DNA from: Isoperla grammatica
Taxonomy: Eukaryota; Arthropoda; Insecta; Plecoptera; Perlodidae
Assembly: GCA_945910005.1 (NCBI GenBank)
Contig: OX246748.1
Span: 11,399,051-11,463,050 of the forward strand
Length of the DNA stretch: 64,000 nt
Reading direction: 5' to 3'
Part shown: positions 58,284 to 64,000 of the stretch, in pieces
Numbering within the stretch: position 1 is the stretch's first letter
How the letters are laid out: each line of letters starts with the position of its first letter
The notes under the pieces: model-generated
What the model was told of the DNA's origin: nothing
The model's input: the letters and a program-made list of their open reading frames with translations, nothing else
Databases searched by the model: none
Made by a program: the position numbers and the translations under genes

Positions 58284-58445
58284 AGTCGCCGTACAATAAC
58301 TTCGGTAATGCTTTCGTCATCAATCAATGACGTATTTACGGTCTCGGCCAACCCGAGCAGGTGTTTGAATTAGCCTCGGCCGCTGGTTGGCTGCCGCTCA
58401 CCCACCCGTGACGGAAGCAATACCGAAGTTGTTGTGCGGCAACTA
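58284..58445. mobile_element. Short MITE-like inverted-repeat element
   Basis: GTCGCCGTACAATAACTTCG, GTAATGCTTTCGTCA at the left end and TGACGGAAGCAATACCGAAG, TTGTTGTGCGGCAAC at the right end are inverted with a few mismatches (about 34-bp arms). The interior includes CTCGGCCAACC and GGCTGCCGCTC. The target duplication is unclear. Confidence 0.55.
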
Positions 58446-59629
58446 TATTGTCAATATTATATTACTTTTTAGATTATTTATGATTAGTATAAATCTGTTG
58501 GTATATCTACTGTTCATATCTGTTGTAATCTAAATTGGTAGGTTGACGGGAGTAACTGTGCGGTACATCGTTTTTACGTCCTCGCACTGAACTAGAATTT
58601 GAACATAATTTGCAGGAAATATGAAACAACTTGTCACTTTCAGCGACACGTTTTCCGTGCACCATTCATAAACCGAGTAAATTCACACAACACGACGTAA
58701 ATACGTCAGTTTATGAATGAACTGCAGCTTATCCTTAAACACATGGAAAGTGAGATATATTGTATATGGATATACACACTTCTGTTTAGTGTAGATGTGA
58801 TAGCTTTATCTAACGAAATACTATATCGGGAATGAATGAGTCGAAAATTACTATGCGAAAAATAGGGTGTTTGTAATTTCCAGTTATCACTTGTATGTTG
58901 GTGATAGTGATACCCAGCTTAGTAGATTCTTCTGTCTGGTCGTGATAAACCTACCCTAACTAAGAACGGAGTGTGCCTCGCCGCTTCTGTTGATAACTTA
59001 TCAACAATATTCGTTTTTATCCGCGGTATCTTTATATACAGCTCACACAATCTGTTCTGTGGTGACCTGAAGACTAGGCCTAGGTCGTTGGTCGACCTTG
59101 GCTAGCGGTTTCGCCACACAATTGTTTAGGGCATTATTCTTCAATGTGTTGGGGCACTAGCACGCACCCTTATTTTATATAGTCAGCCCGGAATAACCTT
59201 GCAGATGCTTCGCGTCATAGACGAGTGATTCGTCGTGGCCAATCAGCGATCGGTATTTAGCGTTGGGGCTCGCTGGTTGGCCGCACAAAACAGTCGTTTA
59301 TGACAAAAGCATTTGGTCGGCTGTTTTGGGTTACTTTATAAGAAGGGTTGTTGGTCGAATCCCATATAAAAGGTGGTTGGTTAGTCTTGTGGGTATAATT
59401 CAGCTTCTAATGTAGAAGGTCTAAGGTTCGATTTTCGGTCTAGCATGGGGTTTTCCAACGTCAGAAATTGACTTAAATATAGATATAGAAGCTACACTGC
59501 TGTATGTGTTGACGGTGACTTCGGAGCTGTCATAGCAACAAAGTATATCATCCTGAAAAACTGAGAGATTTTATTATTAATTTGCAAAGAATTAATAAAT
59601 AGTATAATGTCACCTTCTGAAAAGCCTTA
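58446..59629. other. Non-coding DNA with relics
   Basis: A tRNA-like relic (GAAGGTCTAAGGTTCGATTT) lies at 59417-59436 with the GGGGTTTTCC-type sequence after it, related to 39525-39570. The short dispersed motif (GGTGACTTCGGAGCTGTCAT) lies at 59513-59532. No gene is recognised. Confidence 0.4.
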
Positions 59630-59837
<208 letters not shown>

Positions 59838-61459
59838 CTAGATACAATAGTTTAGCATTGAACATTACTGAAAAGCCTTAAAATGTATCTACAATCAAAG
59901 TAAATGAGCAGTTGCTTAATCGTGGTTGGGGTCAGATTGCCTGCGGCTGGGTTTAGCCAGCATAGGAGTACTTCAGTTGGTAGCACTGTTTGCTTCACAT
60001 CCTTACATAAATTCATTGTCGTATAATTGGTTTTATTCTCAGCTCTCCATACTTTTTGTAAAATCGGGATGTTACTCTCCCCAAAATCATTCGAATATCG
60101 TACCACGACTCTGCTCTTTGTCAACGAACTATGCTCAGTTCCTACTCGACATTTAAAATTTGTAATTTTTTAGAAAATATGCCTCATGTCTGCTTAGAAG
60201 CGTTCAAGCGTTTCTTTACATACCCACACAATACTCGGCTAAATTCGAGACATTATTAGTACTAACGTCTTATCTGCTAATTACTCTCCTAACAACATGC
60301 ATACCCACATAAATAAACATAATATACATACCATTGAACCGTTTACATTCAAATTTTCGTTATCTTTAGAACGCTCTTTACCCTAGAAGTAAGTTTTATC
60401 TTTTCCACGTTCTTTGCGTTCGTTACGGACAAATTCACTGTCTTCCTATGACTGTTGTCCAAGGGTAACGAACCTACTGTGCATGGGGGCTTTCTGGGTG
60501 ACAAACAGAAATATCTATAGCGTGTTATATCAGGATACAAATTTACCAAACTTCAAAATCATTTTGTGGGCATTTACAGAACTATGGGCTAAACATTTCG
60601 CCAAATTTGATTTCGATTTCCTTTTTGCAAATAAAAATAGGTTCCTGTTCAACGGAACGAACATATAGTTTTAAAATCGCTTTATATGTAACGCAATTTA
60701 TGTTCCTTCGTAAGGACTAATAACAAAATGAAAAAGTGTTAATACTGCAAATAGCCCGGGTCTTGTCTGATTATACTAATAAAGGAATAATTAGTTTGAA
60801 ACTAACAATAATAATTGTCTTACAATATACTTCAAACTCTTTTAAATCTTTTTAGTTCACACAACACAATTTCTGGTTTATCGTTCACCTTTAATGTTGT
60901 CTCAAAATAGTTAAATTTTCTGATTTTAAACCCTTTTTTGGTCACCGGTATCTATTTTTAAACATTAACTTCTTCAAAATGTAACGCGTCTTTTAGGAAA
61001 GACATAAACTGATCGCTTCTTCCCACAGCACAGCTGACTTCCGGTGTACATCTTGACCATTAAAACACGTTTATTGCGTGGGCTCCGCTCAAGTAATAAA
61101 TGTCAGACTAAGGGTAAAACTTCTTATCCACGTGGTCAGTGGTAAAAACACACGTGTGGCGGCGGCCAGGAGATGTTAAGGGCTTAAGGCTGTATTTCGA
61201 ACTTTAGTCCTCCTAATCATAGTCCTCAATATCTTCTCGTCAACCACTAGTTATTTATAATTTTAAATTAAATGCACAGTTATAGTCTAGTTTTTAAGTT
61301 AATACTTAGTTAAATATATTACATTATTCAGTACTCCGCACACCAGATATTATACCTAGTGACTCTAAAGACTAACTTCTGTCAGTAGGTATTGATCAAC
61401 GTAAAAACAAATGTATTGTCATTCATATTGATTTGAAATACGTGGTAATTGAATAAAAC
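59838..61459. other. AT-rich non-coding DNA
   Basis: Frames of 66-90 codons (59852-60124, 59926-60156, 60349-60668) lie on both strands without recognisable domains. The last 250 bp run into a TTGAA tail and may be a LINE 3'UTR. Confidence 0.4.
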
Positions 61460-61495
61460 AATTGAATTGAATTGATTGAATTGAATTGAATTGAT
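61460..61495. repeat. (TTGAA)n short array
   Basis: About seven TTGAA units after ATACGTGGTAATTGAATAAA. Such short tandem tails often end non-LTR retrotransposons, so the sequence upstream (61200-61459) may be a truncated LINE end. Confidence 0.6.
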
Positions 61496-62235
61496 ACCCG
61501 ATTTCGGTCGGTTAAAATTGTTTTAAAATCCTTTCAAAATTATCTTAATTAAACCAAAATAATATGTTATTCCATATAGAATTTAATGCCCTTTCGTGTG
61601 ATGATTTAATTGTTGCAATAAATATTTCAGTTTTTCAAAATAACTCATATTACTATTGTAATGTGTTGTTGCAATACACCGTTCGGAATGAAATATAAGT
61701 TAATAGAAAACGGTAATATTATTGGAACAGGAAAACATTCATAAGAAAGACAATTTAATTCTAAATGGAATAACGTTTTGACAAGTTTGAAAGCATTTTT
61801 TTTTTTTTTTGCAATTTTAACAGGCAGAAGTCGGGAGTTCGCTGGGTAAGGGGTGTACAATAGGGTAGTGTACACGTTCATCTACAGAAGAAATGCGAAC
61901 TATACCAAGCGATAGGAACTTATATTTTAGAAGTGGGGTGGGGAGAGAAGAGTCAAGGAGATAGGAGAATTTGAAAGTAATCTTATTTACTCGAAAAATA
62001 ATGCAGAAGTCCAAAATAATGCAGACGCACCAGTATTATAAACACGGAAAGAAATATGATTTTCCTAAAGTAGAAACATTACGTCTAATGCAGATATAAT
62101 CTCACAACACCATTATTATTGCTTTTTTAACCAATCTTTCAATTTCACATTTGTTATTAGGATTCTACTTTTCTACTGGAGATTACACTCAGAGGAGTTA
62201 CTTAAATGCAGGTGTCATTCTACCCCCTCCTCCAC
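61496..62235. other. AT-rich non-coding DNA
   Basis: A T-run is present at 61797-61810; no gene or element is recognised. Confidence 0.4.
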
Positions 62236-62277
62236 CCCCCCCCCCCTCCCCCATCCCCCTACGTTCATACGCCACTG
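62236..62277 (-). mobile_element. Right-end fragment of a hAT-type MITE
   Basis: A C-rich stretch followed by TTCATACGCCACTG matches the layout of the right end of the complete element at 32010-32465 (C run, then TATACGCCACTG). No left partner was identified. Confidence 0.45.
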
Positions 62278-63060
62278 AATCGTATACTAGTCTAACGAAT
62301 ATGACTCAAATGGTGAAAACAAAGTTTCGTAATTTGTGAAAAACAGAATAGTCGTAGTTTGAAAAAAACAAACTATCACAGTTTAGAAAAAAAAGATAAC
62401 AGACATAATAAATCTTAAATTGCAACGATGAAAGAAATTTACAAAAAAAATTGGCATGACCTATCATAAAAAGTCTGATAACCGTTTGACCTTCAAGACT
62501 ATACTGGGCACAAACATGGAGAATATACATAAATTGAATTTAGAATTCTTACTATCTAGAAGTGTTTTTTATTTATATAAATAAACAATTTCCATTTTCT
62601 GCTCTATATTATCTCAACATGATAAAATTATTTTTTTAAATGAGGTTATCATGAGTGAGATCTTTTAGAGCCGTGCAACGAGAAATATTTAAAGTAAAAC
62701 TCTTACTTTTTTTATTCACCTGTCATATCAGTACATGAATATATACAATATACGGCGGCCATCCTGGTATTTTGTATTATGTAGCATAAGCTAGAAAATG
62801 TGCGGGTATAATTTTTAACATTTTAGCATTGTTTAGAATTAAAAGTACAGTAAAATTAAAGATAAAACCACAATTATTACCAAGCAAATCAAAAAAAAAA
62901 AAAGGAAAACACATCTTACATCTTAACGAAATAAGTAATTGTTTTGTTTCTACTTAAATTGGCTTCAATTGTTTCTCCATGGCAACATACTCAAATGCAA
63001 CAATAGAGAAGTAAATCAACAAGAATCATCAGTTATCCAGGGAACCTTCTCTACTACCAA

Positions 63061-63061
<1 letters not shown>
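62278..63061. other. AT-rich non-coding DNA
   Basis: No gene or element is recognised; short A-runs only. Confidence 0.4.

Positions 63062-63092
<31 letters not shown>
63062..63092. repeat. (CT)n microsatellite
   Basis: About 15 uninterrupted CT units, next to a GC-richer stretch with TGACGTCA (63139-63146) and a G14 run (63190-63203). Confidence 0.9.
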
Positions 63093-63095
<3 letters not shown>

Positions 63096-63443
63096 AACTG
63101 TGCTGACACTAGCCTGCCAGTCTTGAAGCTGTCTGCTCTGACGTCATAATCGCCCTCTGACCCCGCCGGGACTTTGACCGGCGGGGGGAGGGGGGGGGGG
63201 GGGCACTCTAAAGCCAGTCACGTACGCGATGAGCTACTGTACGCTGGCAATCGGTCAAGATAGACTCACTGACTGACTTGATCTCGTACTGCAGGATGAT
63301 AATGAGATGTACTCATTTCACTTTTGGTTTATTTTAGATGTATGAATGATGCAGAAGTATGAATATTTTCAAGATTACACATTCAGACGTGGGCAACGAG
63401 GACCCCCCCCCCACCCACCTCTCTCCCTGGAATGTCAGACATA

Positions 63444-63901
63444 CACTACGTTTATCAGGAGCTTTAAACCGGTTTAAGTAAATCGTTTTAAGGGTTGAAT
63501 CGGTTTAATGGTGTTGGTAAACACATCGATTTAGCTAAGAACGGTTTAACTTTAGGTCACTTTCCAAAGTGACTTAGAACAGTTAAACCGATTTAATTTG
63601 ACGTGATAAACACTTAAAACGGTTTAAGACGCCATCTTTCCACAACCTAGCGGCAACTGAGTGTACTCATTTGACAATTATTGCAAGGCGCGAACGCGAA
63701 AGGTTATGTAGGTGTGGAACACCGCTTACTGAATGTTGAGCACCGCCTTACTGTACGTGTTTTAAGACGATTTGACGACATCTGTCGGGAGAATATCATA
63801 GTTGCTTTTTTACGCCGAATTGTCAACGCCTTGATAAACGTATCGACTTACGGAAACCGTTATACCTTAAATCGACTTAAAAAGCCCTGATAAACGTAGT
63901 G
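63444..63901. mobile_element. CACTA-ended MITE with 3-bp target duplication
   Basis: CACTACGTTTATCAGGAGCT and AGCCCTGATAAACGTAGTG are terminal inverted repeats, flanked by ATA on both sides (63441-63443 and 63902-63904). CACTA termini and a 3-bp duplication are the signature of CACTA/EnSpm (CMC) transposons. Subterminal AAACCGGTTTAA-like and AAAACGGTTTAA motifs are repeated several times near both ends. No transposase frame is present. Confidence 0.75.
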
Positions 63902-64000
63902 ATAGTTGATGGACTTACATTGTCCCTAAAAAAAAAACTTATTCTTACAATATAATTTTGTTAGTATTCTTTCCTCTTAAAGTATAAAATTATCTTTTAA

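Noticed and set aside
59130..59345. Possible ancient copy of repeat family E
   Set aside because: Only short blocks (GGCCAATCAGCGATCGGTAT) resemble the family core; similarity too weak to claim.

Overview
The window is animal nuclear DNA: AT-rich, gene-poor and dense in repeats. Evidence for a metazoan is four intron-less tRNA-Pro(AGG) genes, tRNA- and 5S-derived SINEs, a LINE reverse transcriptase on an (AAT)n background, many MITEs, long minisatellites, and splice and polyadenylation signals. Two dispersed repeat heads resemble sequences I recall from arthropod and other invertebrate genomes, so an arthropod or related invertebrate is my best guess. The species cannot be fixed from this sequence.

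Layout. 0-5 kb: a TTAA-flanked MITE, then one convincing protein gene (1742-2622, a secreted Pro/Cys-rich protein with splice acceptor and poly(A) signal), then a SINE interrupted by a MITE and a (TAG)n microsatellite. 5-12 kb: a PIF/Harbinger-type MITE, two tRNA-Pro genes, a 74-bp minisatellite, a 5S-derived SINE and two copies of repeat family B. 12-17.2 kb: an 81-bp minisatellite holding a nearly perfect 1853-bp tandem duplication. 17-21 kb: two more tRNA-Pro genes, a pentanucleotide array and a young SINE with an 11-bp target duplication. 21.2-25.3 kb: an 83-bp minisatellite. 25-33 kb: MITEs, SINE fragments, an inverted pair of repeat C and a hAT-type MITE with a perfect 8-bp target duplication. 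Near 32.9 kb there is a CpG-rich candidate promoter and first coding exon whose intron would fill much of the rest of the window. 33-45 kb: mostly quiet DNA with SINEs, 5S relics, repeats B-E and foldback sequences.

45.6-49.5 kb is the most unusual unit: a 3.9-kb foldback element with inverted arms of about 1.47 kb. Each arm carries four 150-bp subrepeats, each containing TGACGTCA. The centre and the right arm together encode a decayed protein with an EEID...SPDTD acidic motif and a Cys-rich CXC-like tail. 49.8-53 kb holds hairpins, repeat B and a nested MITE. 53.5-56.3 kb holds a 5'-truncated LINE between two (AAT)n tracts. 56-64 kb holds sparse DNA, a (TTAC)n array and a CACTA-ended MITE.

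There is no operon-like organisation. The main biological content is a layered record of transposition: at least four DNA-transposon types judged by target-site signature (TTAA, TWA, 8 bp, CACTA with 3 bp), a tRNA-SINE, and three SINE-like families (5S, B, C) whose different heads appear to end in the same kind of tail. All positions were found by reading the sequence; no alignment or database search was run.
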